Shown: positions 25,200-36,059, counted from the first letter of the stretch. The stretch is 64,000 bases of DNA from Boswellia sacra (GCA_013180625.2 SNVD02009122.1:62001-126000); one strand, 5' to 3'. A program made the numbers and translations. The notes: generated from the sequence alone by a model not told the origin.

Positions 25200-26441
25200 T
25201 CCCTCTTCTCTTCTCACTTGAAGCCGTTCTCAGCTTCAATCTCCTCTCCCTTTGTGAACCCTAATCCTCAAATCCGGCCATTTCGTCCACTTCCGGCGCT
25301 AAAACAACTTTCCGACGATAGATCCGGCGACCGAATCTGGTAAGACATTCCTATTATAGATTTTTTGGCCATTTTTTTCATTCGTGGATTTGCTTCTGTC
25401 TCTGTTTAGCTTTTTTTTTTTGTTTATTTCAAGATCCTGTCGCTGATTATAGGGCCGAATCTAAGGATTTCAAGTTGTTTTTGTCTTTTGTAGTGTTGAA
25501 TTCACCTCCGTAGAGCTCTCCCTTTCAATTCTCATTCTGCACACAATTGCATACAGCAACAAAAAGAGTTTCGGAGACTGCTGCACTTGTTTCGCTCGTT
25601 CTTCTCATCGTTTGGGTATAATATTCTTCCCTTAAATATTGTTGCTGTTATGTGTGAGAGTGGTGGATGATGATTATCGAGTTTATTTATGTTTATATTT
25701 TTGTTGTGTGTTTGTTTCTGAGTTGGGTTTGATTTTGTGGTTCTGATCTACCCAATATTTGTTTCTTTGGTGAAACTTCATGCTGTAATGTGGTTGTTTT
25801 GTATAAACTCTCTAGACCAGTATGTGAATTATTTATTTTAAATTTGAAGAAAGAAAAAGATAAATTGGTTCAAGCCCTTAAGAATTAAAATCGGTTTAAC
25901 AAAGTTTTGATGGCTTTTTGTGAATTTGAAACTTTAATAATGATGAACTTGGTGATTTTACAGTAGAGCTAAAACTGTCAATTTTTCAGCTTGGAATTAG
26001 TCCCCAAATAATAGCATCAATATTAATGCAGGTTTATAGTTTTTCTTTAGGGATCTCTTATGCAGTTTACGTCATGATTATTTAACTTGATATTTTGTAT
26101 GATTTCAAGTTGTAAATTTGATTTAAGTGTCAGTGTATTATTCATTAAAGCAATATGTGGAGGCTCAAGAAGGCATTGTCTGCTTGCTATAGTGCCACAA
26201 TAAAAGATTTAATTACTAATAACTATGTGGAGTAGTAGGAGTTATCGTGTTTGAGCAGAAAATGTTTCTTGTGCCTTGCAGTTTTTCTTGGGTCTACGTA
26301 GGTGTTTTAGGTACTCTGTTATGTATTAGCAGCCAAGTGTGTCTAAGCCCATTGAGATTTTGATTGGCGATTACTTTTAGATTTCTTTAAGTTCAACTAT
26401 ATTTAGTGCCTTTGAGATTCTGTATTGGATTTTTATTTCAG
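25200..26441 (+). other. Leader exon and leader intron of the eIFiso4G-like chimera
   Basis: A pyrimidine-rich, then GC-richer stretch at 25200-25339 (CCCTCTTCTCTTCTC, AACCCTAATCC, TCCGGCGACCGAATCTG) looks like a plant 5' leader. It ends at a good donor GTAAGA (25340). A matching acceptor TTATTTCAG ends at 26441, two bases before an ATG. The intron would be 1102 bp. Transcription start is not defined by a clear TATA box. Confidence 0.55.
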
Positions 26442-26442
26442 G

Positions 26443-27408
26443 ATGATAGCTGAAAACGAAGCAACTTTGAGATATATTTTTAGTTTGTTTTTGATATCGA
26501 TCACCATCTTTCATTATGTGAAAAACAGGAGCTTTTGGGAGCTGATAGTACAACTTGTCCTGCGGAGGAAAATGTATTGGGATGATAATTGGGAGGTGCC
26601 TAGAACACGTTCAATGCCTAGAGGTGATGGATCAGGAATGCAGACTGTGGGACGCATCCAGTCACCTATAGTGAACAAGTCATCGTCACTTAACACAAGG
26701 CTACTACCTCAGGGTACTGGTGGCCTTATGAGTGGGAGAAGTGCCCTGTTGCAAGGCACTGGTACTCCTCCTGGGCGTCCTTCCAATTTTGTTTCTGGCA
26801 CAAAACCTTTATCCCAAGTCCCAATACCTGTTAAACCTGTTCCTGCTTCCTCTGTGCCTCAAGCTGTGGAGAAGCCACCGACTCCAGTCACAAGGTTAAG
26901 TCTGGATGTTCTTCAGAAAAAAACAGTCTCACTGCTCGACGAGTATTTTAATATCAGGGATTTAAGTGAAGCGCTGATGTGTGTGGAGGAACTCAATTCT
27001 CCAGGATACCATCATGAGTTTGTCAAGGAAGCTATTTCCCATGCATTTGAGAAAAGCCCATCTTGTGTGGATCTAGTAGAGAAACTGTTGGAGTACTTGT
27101 TTTCGAAAAAAGTGATCACGGGGAGAGATATAGGGACAGGTTGTTTGCTTTATGGTTCGTTGATGGATGATATTGCGATCGATTTACCTAAAGCACCTAT
27201 TTATTTTGGTGAGGTTATTGGGAAACTAGTTTTGGCAGGGGGATTGGATTTTACGGTGGTGAAGGAGATCCTTAAGAAGATGGAAGATGATAGCTTCCAG
27301 AAAAGTGTATTTGATGCTGCCATGAGTGTAGTAAGTTCAAGTCCTTCTGGGCAAAATGTATTGGATTCCCAAGCATCTGATATCGAGGCCTGTCGGAGTC
27401 TTTTCTAG
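26443..27408 (+). CDS. eIFiso4G C-terminal (MA3-only) chimeric protein
   Basis: From residue 48 of this 321-residue reading (DNWEVPRTRSMPRGDGSG onward) it follows the C-terminal third of plant eIFiso4G. It has the Ser/Pro/Gly-rich linker with NTRLLPQG, then the MA3 domain (about residues 153-276, with LLDEYFNIRDLSEAL and FGEVIGKLVLAGGLDF), to the family terminus EACRSLF. Full eIFiso4G is about 780 residues. The eIF4E-binding site and MIF4G domain (eIF4A/eIF3 binding) are absent. The first 47 residues are unrelated to the family and include a hydrophobic stretch (IFSLFLISITIFHY). No intron or stop interrupts the 270 homologous codons. It could be an expressed truncated regulator, a transposon-carried fragment or a young pseudogene. 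I chose ATG 26443, just after the acceptor; an in-frame ATG at 26425 lies within the presumed intron. Confidence 0.7.
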   Translation: MIAENEATLRYIFSLFLISITIFHYVKNRSFWELIVQLVLRRKMYWDDNWEVPRTRSMPRGDGSGMQTVGRIQSPIVNKSSSLNTRLLPQGTGGLMSGRSALLQGTGTPPGRPSNFVSGTKPLSQVPIPVKPVPASSVPQAVEKPPTPVTRLSLDVLQKKTVSLLDEYFNIRDLSEALMCVEELNSPGYHHEFVKEAISHAFEKSPSCVDLVEKLLEYLFSKKVITGRDIGTGCLLYGSLMDDIAIDLPKAPIYFGEVIGKLVLAGGLDFTVVKEILKKMEDDSFQKSVFDAAMSVVSSSPSGQNVLDSQASDIEACRSLF

Positions 27409-27549
27409 CATTGTAATAGTTCTTTATGGCCTGAGCACTTCAATTTCAGTATCCACAAGGGCTTTCTATGCTTGCTGTCAGGTCATCATAACTTCTAAGG
27501 CAAGCAATTTGTATTATTCGATAAGTTGGAGCTGCCAAAAACAAAATAG

Positions 27550-28370
27550 GTAATTTTATTGAGTTGTATATTTTCCGAGGTCAGAGCTATATGTTTATTG
27601 AGGAAAGAAATCAAACTATAAAGTCATGGATTTTGATATCGAGTGTGGCCTAATCATGTGCCAATTTGCTCGAGAAGAGTGGCCCTTTTTAAGGGTTCCA
27701 GTTGTTTTGTATTTGATTAGTTTTTTGAATCATTTTTTATTTTCTTGACTTGAGTAATTTAGTTTATTATTGTTGAACTGTTCACTCCATAAATCCCAAG
27801 TATTTATAATTTTGATTTAATTTTATTAAATTTTTAATTTTTAAAAGAAATTTGGTTCAATTTTATTAACTAGTCAATTTTAAATTTTATTAAATTTAAG
27901 AAAATATAATCAATTAGAAATTAAAAAATTATTAATTAAAATATAATTAATAAATATTAAATTTATAATTATTTATAATTTTGATTTAATTTTATTAAAT
28001 TTTTAATTTTTAAAAGATTGTAAGAAATATAATATTAACTATTTAAATGAAAAAGAATTTTTATTTTATTTTAGTAATATTTATTTTTTAAAGGTTTGTA
28101 AAAAATATAATATTAATTATTTAAATGAAAAAGAATTTTGGTTTAATTTTATTAACTAGTCAATTTTTAAAGAATTATATAAATATAATATAAACATGTT
28201 GCATTTCAATAAGGGTAAAAAAGTCACATTAAAGATAAAATATTTCATTACCACTTTTTTTAAGTGGTATCTAAAAGAGTAAACAAACATCTCATTAAGT
28301 GGTATAAATTAAGTCCTAAAAAGTGTTTAGATCTAAAAAGTATTAAGTGATGGAAACAAACACAATCTTA
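27550..28370. repeat. AT-rich flank with internal duplications
   Basis: After the 3' region of the eIFiso4G-like gene, the phrase TTTAATTTTATTAAATTTTT recurs near 27817 and 27983, and AAATGAAAAAGAATTTT occurs near 28045 and 28122. CAATTTTATTAACTAGTCAA occurs near 27857 and in similar form near 28145. It is non-coding. Confidence 0.65.
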
Positions 28371-28430
28371 ATTAATTAGATGTGACTGAAATTGGTGTGA
28401 ATTTTTATAACCTTGTTGGAGGTTAAGAAA

Positions 28431-28600
28431 CCAACCATAACCATACCTATTACGTATTATGGTGTGAATAAAAAAACCAACCATATATATTAGCCTAACA
28501 ATACGTGTCATGGTGTGGATAAGAAACCAACCACTCATACGTGTTAATCTCACAATACGTATTATGGTGCGAACAAGAAATCAACCATGCGTGTGAGAAT
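28431..28600. repeat. Irregular 46-55-bp tandem repeat
   Basis: CCAACC recurs at 28431, 28477, 28527 and (as CAACC) 28582. Each is followed by ATACGT(A/G)T(T/C)ATGGTG(T/C)G and AA.AAA. About three and a half units are present. Confidence 0.75.
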
Positions 28601-29590
28601 CCACACATCTTTAACAAATTCACTTTACTAAAAATTTAAACTTTTAAATATGGAATTAATATTAGGTACTTAATTCTACGCCAGTTTGATGCTTAAAATA
28701 AATTTCTCATTTATATTAAATTTCAAACTACGCGCGTTCATTAGACATGACAACGTGTCATGTTAGAGCCGTTCGGTGTTATTTCGTATCCGTGTAGTGT
28801 TAAATTATATTAATCCAAATCCGATCCGTTGACTTATTAGGTTTAAATCTTGAACCCAAATCTGACTGTTAATTTAATGTGTTACTTGAATCTAATCATT
28901 TAACCCCTTTTTTTAATTTTAAAGTTATGCAATAATATATGTAACACGATTTGTATAAATTCTAAACATAAACATAACTAATAGTTTATACATTTAATAT
29001 GTAACAAATATTTTGAAATTTATTAAAATATCTAAATTTAATATAATACGAAAACATAAACAACGTTTCGTATCAAACATTATTCAAAGATCCATATAAA
29101 GCATATTTAAAACTAACAATTAAAAATTGTCCAATTATTGAAGGATTACTGAAAATGAAATACGATTTTCTATAAGTTTTTTTCTTATATTCTTCATCAA
29201 AATGTTATGTTGGTACACACCTAAAAAAAATACCATAATTTGTCATATTTTATTATATTTTTTATGTATTATAAATTAATTATTAAATTATATTTAATAT
29301 TAACGGGTTAAACGGTTTTTTTATGAGATAAACCTAAACGCGATCTAATATCAAACGAGGTTTATAATGTTAACCTATTAATTATCAGATCTCTGATACT
29401 ATTATATCCAAAATATATTTTTATATAATAGATTTATGTCATATTAATGAATTATATAGAATTTATAAGGCCTAATATTCATGGGTTAAAAACAAAACAA
29501 AAAATAAGGGGAAAATTTTAATTAAAAAAAAACCCAAATTTCAACAAAACCATTAACTAGATTGGCAAGGCTATTTTCGTCAACCCACAA
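28601..29590. other. Intergenic upstream of FAD2
   Basis: AT-rich DNA. Around 28735-28900 words such as GTGTCATGTTAGAGC and CCGTTCGGTG, and near 29305 ACGGGTTAAACGG, recall the internal sequence of the hAT family found at 50749. It may be a decayed relative. No gene is seen. Confidence 0.4.
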
Positions 29591-29599
29591 TCTACCACT

Positions 29600-29869
29600 C
29601 ACGTGATACGCTGCGAGATATTTTCCAACCGATAGCAAGATCTACACCGTCAAAACTTTATAAAACAAGATCAAATCCAACGGACGGAGATGATAGGAAG
29701 ATGATTCAGTTAGAGGCCAAGCATCGATTCGGGGTCACGAAAAGCAAGTGAAAGCACATAGAAGGAACCATTGAATATTGGCCACGTCAGCAAAGCAAAA
29801 GTCCAAGAGACATGTTGATCTCTGAGTGGTCCCCACTTCAGGAGGGAAAGATCTGCTTAAATGCAGAGC
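29600..29869 (+). promoter_or_regulatory. FAD2 promoter region
   Basis: The stretch upstream of the CT-rich leader holds a G-box CACGTG (29600-29605), a TATA-like TTTATAAAAC (about 29657), CCACGTCA (about 29781) and a second TTAAAT-type box (about 29855). The second is closer to the presumed transcription start. Position relative to the leader exon is the main evidence. Confidence 0.5.
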
Positions 29870-29987
29870 CTCTTCCACTTCTCTCTCAAGGGCCGGCGAT
29901 TCATCCAGGCCGCCAATTTCAAAGAGAGAAGAGGTTGAAGCTCCTCCGCCATTCAAGAGCTTCAGAGCTGTTTCTGATCCTTTCCAG
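29870..29987 (+). other. FAD2: FAD2 non-coding first exon (5' leader)
   Basis: A CT-rich, GC-richer stretch (CTTCCACTTCTCTCTCAAGG) runs to a donor site CCAG|GTACAT at 29988. Plant FAD2 genes normally have a non-coding first exon of about this size. The exact 5' end is not visible. Confidence 0.6.
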
Positions 29988-32395
29988 GTACATCTTCTTC
30001 GTCTTCATCATTTCTCATAAATGTTCATGAAACTCTTTCTCTATTCTTCTACTGTTCTGCATAATGTTAGCTTCAGCTTAGATCTAGATTTTGGTCTACG
30101 AAGCTTCAAGGAAGCTGATGATAAGATTTCAACATATTTTTTTCCAATATTTTTGAGAGATTCAAATATAATGCAGCTAATGTTCATTATTTTTGTTTTT
30201 ATTGCTACGTTTCTGAGGTCGGATCTGAGTATCATTTAGTTATTAATTATATTCTAAATTTTTATTCGAATATATTTTTTAAAAAATTTCTCTCGTTTGA
30301 ATCCGCGGTGTCGATGATATCATTTTTTTTAAAATTTCTTTTAAAAAGGAAATTTAAAGTAATTTAACGGGAATGCCAAGTACATTGCGTTGTCTATTAG
30401 CTGGAAGAACTCTGGTACGCATAAAAACCTTTTTTTCTGTCTGCCATAATTATTTCTTATTTATTCTTTAATCATATTATTAGTTTCTAATTTTTCTTAA
30501 TTTCACATGTTGTATTAAAAAATTATGAATAAATTAAAGTCGGCCGTGACCGTTTCCGCATGCCTTTGTTTTTTTCTCTTAACTTAAAAGTTTAAACATT
30601 TTTCTTTAATTATTTTCTATTCTTCTTTGCTTTAAAAGTCATATTGTTGAAATCCTTATTAAATCAACAATTAGTATCGGTGAAGACTAACTTCTATAGA
30701 TCTAATTTCACCCTTAATTTAGAAAATATATTTCGTTAGACCGTTTGGGAGAGTCCAATTGTCAAGATTGGGAGGTTTGAAAAATTAATACTATTATAAT
30801 TGCAAGCAAATAAAAATTGGAATTGACAACCAAGTCTCCACTGTTGAAAGTATTAATTGGTTGATTAATGAAACGGTCCATTACGTATCTAATAATATCT
30901 TACTCTAAATTTTAATAATGCTCGCCACTGTGAGTTTGACAAAGTGGGTCCAAAATTTTGAGGAATCAAGTGTGACCCGTGTTGTTTGGAGGTTTAGCGT
31001 ACGGTTTATAATTACTTTTAAATTTTGGAGGTCTCCCTGCACTAAATTTATTTGCGCCGAAAGCTTTTTAGTTCATTTAAAGCAAATCCAGCTCATATCA
31101 TTAATGACTTGCAAACAATGTCATTCTAGGTTCTCAACACGAAAATAATCGGGAATTGGAAAATAAAAGTAATTAGGATAGATCCAAGGATTAAAGAGAC
31201 AAGAAGGAGTCGCTATTCAGTCCAATAACCTGGTACAGTAAGTGTAATGGTACCTATTGTTTCTTTGGTTCTTGTTGTTTTTCATATTCTAAGTTTCAGT
31301 TCATGGTTTTAATGGGTCAGCCGGTATGGTAGTTAAGTAGTGCTGTAGGATATTTATTTATGTAGGGTTATGTCTGGCTGTTGTGATCGAAGCTTTCATA
31401 TATTATTTATTATTAGTTTTTGGTTATGGTCCTCATGGGGCCATGAACATGCTCAAAACCGGCACGGCCGACCATAGAAATATCATTATAATAGAAAGGG
31501 AAAGTTAAGCCACAAATATCCTGTGAGTGCGCCTTACGCGTTATCTCAGTGTCTCACCTAATTTTTCATTGTTCATGAATCACGTTAGGCGGCACCCACG
31601 CCTCGCCTCGCCCTGCCTCATCTCACCACATTCACTCACATCGCACGTGACATTAGTGGTTGCAGATTGCCTCATCTTACTATTATTTTGGAGCAGTGGC
31701 ATACCGGCCTCTCCTTCATTATCATTTCCTTTTAATTAGAAATTAAATATAAAAATAAAAAATCTTTTAGGTCACTGACTAAACTATACCCAGTTCCCTA
31801 CCCTAGTACGCTTGTAATTAATTACTTATGGATGTTGAGGTGGTTCATATTAGAATTGCTTGCATTGTTGAATTATGTTTGCTGCTCCTGGACGTTACAT
31901 GTAAATATGGTAACTTGACTACCATAGAACTAGGAGAAAATGTTTAGTAATATTAGAAAGGATTTTCAAATACTTTATTTGGAATGTTGCTTACGAGTTT
32001 AAATTTTTTGTTGGAATAATTTCTTAACATGATTATAGAACCAAAATGACTCGCTGTAAGTGTTCAAATTAAATATTTAGGCCAAATGCAAAGGACACAT
32101 GACATTTAAAATAAAAAAGTGTAACCCTCCTATATGAGAGGGTGTTAGCTGAATTGTAGCATCAGATAATCGTGTCCTGACCTACATAGGTTTACATCAT
32201 AACTTTTACGTGAGTATATAGGGTTTGGCAACCATCATAGTTTCAAACGCGAGCTTGTTAGGCAGATTTGAGGATAAAAAGAAGATTTGTTTGTATTCTA
32301 TATAAATAGATGCTTTACTTCAAATTGATTTTGAGTTCATATTATAACACCTGTTTCTCGCACATGCTAATTGTTTCATTATCATTTCTTTCTAG
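29988..32395 (+). promoter_or_regulatory. FAD2: FAD2 5'-leader intron, 2.4 kb
   Basis: GT at 29988 and AG at 32394-32395 (CTTTCTAG), 11 bases before the FAD2 start codon. It is T-rich, as usual for plant introns, without open frames of note. In Arabidopsis and sesame the FAD2 leader intron raises expression; the same role is inferred here. At 2408 bp it is about twice the Arabidopsis length. Confidence 0.7.
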
Positions 32396-32406
32396 GTCGC
32401 AGAACA

Positions 32407-33558
32407 ATGGGTGCAGGTGGTCGAATGGCTGTTCAGTCTACCCTGAAGAAGTCGGAAACTGAACCCCTGAAGCGAGTTCCAACTTCACAGCCACCATTTA
32501 CGCTCAGCCAGCTCAAGAAAGCTATCCCACCTCACTGTTTCCAGCGTTCTGTTGCCCGCTCATTCTCTTATGTTGTTTATGACCTCACCATTGCCACTCT
32601 GTTCTACTATGTTGCAACCACTTACGTTCACCAACTGCCTTGCCCTCTCTCTTATCTGGCCTGGCCGGTTTACTGGGCCCTTCAAGGCTGCATCTTAACT
32701 GGTGTTTGGGTCATAGCTCATGAATGCGGTCACCATGCCTTCAGTGACTATCAGTGGCTTGACGACACTGTTGGCCTTATCCTACATTCTGCCCTTCTCG
32801 TCCCTTACTTTTCGTGGAAATATAGCCATCGTCGCCATCATTCTAATACGGGTTCTCTTGAGCGAGATGAAGTCTTTGTTCCCAAGCAGAAACACGGTAT
32901 CAGATGGTACTCCAAGTACCTTAACAACCCCCCTGGCAGAGTCATCACTCTGTTCATTACACTTACCCTTGGCTGGCCTTTGTACTTGGCATTCAATGTT
33001 TCAGGCAGGCCTTATGATCGGTTTGCTTGCCACTATGATCCTCACAGCCCCATCTACTCAGATCGTGAAAGGCAACAAATTTTCATTTCTGATGCAGCTG
33101 TTCTAGCTGTTACATACGGCCTCTATCGTCTTGTGTTAGCAAAAGGGCTTGCTTGGGTGATTTGTGTGTATGGAGGACCATTGCTGGTGGTTAATGGATT
33201 TCTTGTTTTGATTACATTCTTGCAGCATACTCACCCCTCTTTGCCACATTATGATTCTTCTGAGTGGGACTGGTTCAAAGGAGCTCTGGCAACAGTTGAT
33301 AGAGACTACGGAATTTTGAACAAGGTCTTCCATAACATAACAGATACTCATGTGGCACACCATTTGTTTTCAACAATGCCACATTACCATGCAATGGAGG
33401 CGACAAAGGCGATCAAACCAGTTTTGGGTGAATATTATCAGTTTGATGGGACTCCGGTCTATAAGGCAATGTATAGGGAGACAAAAGAGTGTATTTATGT
33501 TGAGCCAGATGAGGCTGGCCAGAGCAAAGGTGTGTTCTGGTATAGTAACAAGCTTTGA
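32407..33558 (+). CDS. FAD2: Microsomal oleate delta-12 desaturase FAD2
   Basis: Single uninterrupted 383-codon coding exon, the usual FAD2 length. The start MGAGGRM is the conserved FAD2 N-terminus; an in-frame upstream ATG at 32371 lies in the intron and is not used. All three histidine boxes that hold the di-iron centre are intact: HECGHH (105-110), HRRHH (141-145) and HVAHH (315-319). Hydrophobic membrane spans lie around 55-75, 85-105, 175-200 and 225-270. The C-terminus YSNKL is an aromatic ER-retrieval signal. The enzyme works in the endoplasmic reticulum membrane, using cytochrome b5 electrons to convert oleate to linoleate on phosphatidylcholine. No lesion is seen. Nothing in the sequence suggests the hydroxylase or epoxygenase variants of the family, but single-residue shifts cannot be fully excluded by eye. 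Confidence 0.97.
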   Translation: MGAGGRMAVQSTLKKSETEPLKRVPTSQPPFTLSQLKKAIPPHCFQRSVARSFSYVVYDLTIATLFYYVATTYVHQLPCPLSYLAWPVYWALQGCILTGVWVIAHECGHHAFSDYQWLDDTVGLILHSALLVPYFSWKYSHRRHHSNTGSLERDEVFVPKQKHGIRWYSKYLNNPPGRVITLFITLTLGWPLYLAFNVSGRPYDRFACHYDPHSPIYSDRERQQIFISDAAVLAVTYGLYRLVLAKGLAWVICVYGGPLLVVNGFLVLITFLQHTHPSLPHYDSSEWDWFKGALATVDRDYGILNKVFHNITDTHVAHHLFSTMPHYHAMEATKAIKPVLGEYYQFDGTPVYKAMYRETKECIYVEPDEAGQSKGVFWYSNKL

Positions 33559-34250
33559 TCACGATAAAGTTAGCAATTGCAGGCTGGGAAGTTTAGCTCT
33601 CTTAGGTATTATTGGCTTCCCTTACCTGTTAATTTAGGGTGTTTATTTGCTTTGAATTGAACTAATTTTATTTGTGTTTCGTTCAATAATTTGATGGGCA
33701 CCAAGCTTTAGTAGAGTTGAGCCCAATTTTTGTTCTCCTATTATGAACTGCTTTTGTCTTGAGCAGATTTTTTGCATCTCTGTTTGGTCACTTGGCATCT
33801 TCTGAAAGTTGTCATGGAGTTTAGTTTCACAAGGCAAATTCATCTTCTTCCCTATGTTTGAGACTTAACTTCTTGCTACCGACTTAAATCCTGAATGAAC
33901 CTTATCTTATCTGACTGTACCTGTCGTTGATGTAGACATTGTCATTCAAGCCAGGAACAAAAACGGAAACAATTCACTTCTGTAGGAACCTTTTAAGCAG
34001 ACATCTCTGCATCGTCGTTTCTGAAAGGATGAAAATTGGAGTTGCAAGCCCACGATACCCAAAATTTTTGCCCTCAGAATCCAGTAATGATTGTATTTTG
34101 ATCTGGAAGTGCTTGAAGTTAAGAGTGGCTGTAATCGTACAGGAAACTAACATACAAATAATTCATCTTTTCTGCAATGTCCATGTTTACAAGCAAAAAC
34201 GTAAGCACTTCTAGGAGATCATATCGAAGGAAATCATTGAATTGTAACTG
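33559..34250. other. FAD2 3' region and short intergenic DNA
   Basis: The first 200-300 bases are probably the FAD2 3' untranslated region (T-rich, with TTTGTGTTTCG and AATAATTTG). No other gene is recognised. A 91-codon open frame at 33939-34214 shows no family features. Confidence 0.5.
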
Positions 34251-34421
34251 ATGAGTTTGTTGGAGTATCTCGATCCTGTGGCTCCTGAACCCAAAATTGC
34301 GCCTGGAAAGATTGAGCTGGCTTTATATGAGTGGCTTTGGGAGCAGAATCAGGCGCAAGATTGTGAAATTGGAAACTTCATTTTAGCTGCCCTTGTTCTC
34401 GTTAAACACCTTGAAATATAA
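34251..34421 (+). CDS. Unrecognised 56-codon open frame or gene fragment
   Basis: The frame MSLLEYLDPVAPEPKIAPGK... ends ...LAALVLVKHLEI. It has balanced, protein-like composition (LYEWLWEQNQAQ, then an acidic and a hydrophobic patch) unlike the AT-rich flanks. I do not recognise the family. It could be a small protein, the last exon of a decayed gene, or chance. There is no clear promoter. It lies 690 bases downstream of FAD2 on the same strand. Confidence 0.3.
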   Translation: MSLLEYLDPVAPEPKIAPGKIELALYEWLWEQNQAQDCEIGNFILAALVLVKHLEI

Positions 34422-34857
34422 ATACATATTATTAAGATTTATAAAATTATTATTTTTTACATATTATTAAGATTTATAAAATTATTTTTTGAATTTCATT
34501 TGATCTTCAAATTATTCTTATTATATTATCACCAATAATTATAGCCATATATCTTTAAATGCAATGAGTATATCTATCAAATGAAAAGACAAATTAAACA
34601 AAATTTTGGTCTAAAAATATAGAATTCAGGATTTATGATAAGTAATGCTTAAAGGTTTTTTGTTTCTAATTACCTTCTTCAATAACCAGATAAAAATTTA
34701 TACAGGTTTTCAAATTGATAAGCTTATACAATTGAGCATTTTTATTCTTTACTACCTTCTTATTAGTTAATATACACACTCATTGTATAGCGTATCCACA
34801 TGGTTTAAATCAAGGGTAAACATCCTTTTTTAGAGAAATTATTGCTAAATTTATTAA
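34422..34857. other. Intergenic, AT-rich
   Basis: No gene. The phrase TATTAAGATTTATAAAATTATT occurs twice in tandem (about 34429 and 34465). Confidence 0.5.
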
Positions 34858-36059
34858 GGGATAATTTTGGCTTAAACAAACTTTTTGCCCCCTGAGGTTT
34901 TAAATCAGGGTTAAATTTAATAGTAAACGTTGAGTCTGACACAGGACTTGTCAATGGCAGTCACAGAATAGATTAAGATACCCTTATAAATATCAAGTTA
35001 ACATAAATACCCTTTACTCAGAAACAGTTGACTAAGTCAAATTATTAATAAAATTAATAAAAAAGCTTTATTAATATTAATTAAATATTAAAATTAATTA
35101 AAACATTTTTTTTCTCTCCCCTTCTCTCTCTCCTCTGAGCTTCTCCATCCTCGTCGCAGTGAACCAGATCAAGCCCAAACCTTAATTTGCATCCTTTCTC
35201 TTCACTTCGTCTGCTTTCCCAAAGCCAAGCCAGCCCACTTTGTTAACTGCCTCACCCCCAAATCACACCCTTCTGCCTCCTCCTCTCTCCTCTCCTTCAC
35301 CACTCACCACTGCATCAAACTCCACCACCACACCAAGAGGCAAAACCCCAGTACACCACCAGCCAAAAAACCACCAAATCAATCTCCAACAATCAATCAA
35401 CCATTTTACCTCCTCCAACACCCACAATTGCCCTATCCAGCACCCAAAATCGTGGCCCTGTTTGCCGCATTAGTCGTTGAAATATCTGCTAACAGCGCTG
35501 CTGCGCTCAGCTCATGATTCGCACTGGACAGCATCGAGCTCAAAGACTGCCACAGAGTGGACCGCACTGAGCTCAAAGACTGCCACGAACTTGAAGCTAC
35601 AACACCGGTCTGCTTAACATGGTGAAGGAGTTTGTTAGGCGATGATGGTGGAGAACGGTGGAGAGAAGAGCAACGGAGGTGACAATGGTAGAGAGAAAGG
35701 TGGTGGAGAGGGCAAAGATGGAGGTTCGGGAGAGTGAAGTGGCGTTTGTGGTGGTAGTGGAGAGAGCAGAGAGAGGGTTTTCAACAAGTTGTCCGACGTT
35801 TGGGATGGATGATTGGCATTTTTTTCTTAAATTTAAAATTATAATTAATGTTTAATTTTGATTTCCAATTTATCTTTATTTATTTGTATAATTAGTTTAA
35901 ACTGGTTTATAATGCTTATGTGTACAAGTGAATATAAGTAACATTACTACTTTACCCTTGCTCTGTTATGTATAACGCCTGATTTGAAATCTTAAGGGGC
36001 AAAACAAAGGTTTCAGAAAAGTCAGGGACGAAAACGTTTAGGCCTAACCTCATTATCCC
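34858..36059. mobile_element. Non-autonomous Mutator-like element, Pack-MULE candidate
   Basis: Ends are GGGATAATTTTGGC and (minus strand) GGGATAATGAGGTT. Further inward similarity includes GGC.TAAAC, TTTTGCCCC and TAAATCAGG. Flanks are perfect 9-bp duplications ATTTATTAA at 34849-34857 and 36060-36068, as Mutator elements make. The interior (35110-35800) is much richer in C and G than its surroundings: a pyrimidine-rich CTCTCTCC/CACCACC part, then a GGAGAGAGAGC-rich part. It looks like a captured 5' leader and first exon of a cellular gene, but I cannot name the donor. Confidence 0.75.

Larger units (their letters stand above)
25046..28370. mobile_element. Candidate gene-carrying element around the eIFiso4G fragment
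   Basis: The left flank (TTAAGCCCGTTTGTTTGG) and the right flank read on the minus strand (TTAAGATTGTGTTTGTTTCC) are similar in inverted orientation. Both continue inward with phrases like ATACCACTTTTT, and short AGAT-type words recur. Such ends are common in plant hAT-like non-autonomous elements. I could not find a matching 8-bp target duplication and the inverted ends are diverged. This may be one element carrying the gene or two separate MITE-like insertions. Confidence 0.4.

Noticed and set aside
30021..31739. Several 65-76-codon frames
   Set aside because: They lie in the FAD2 leader intron and show no family features.
32720..33637. Frames overlapping FAD2 in other phases
   Set aside because: Shadows of the desaturase coding sequence.
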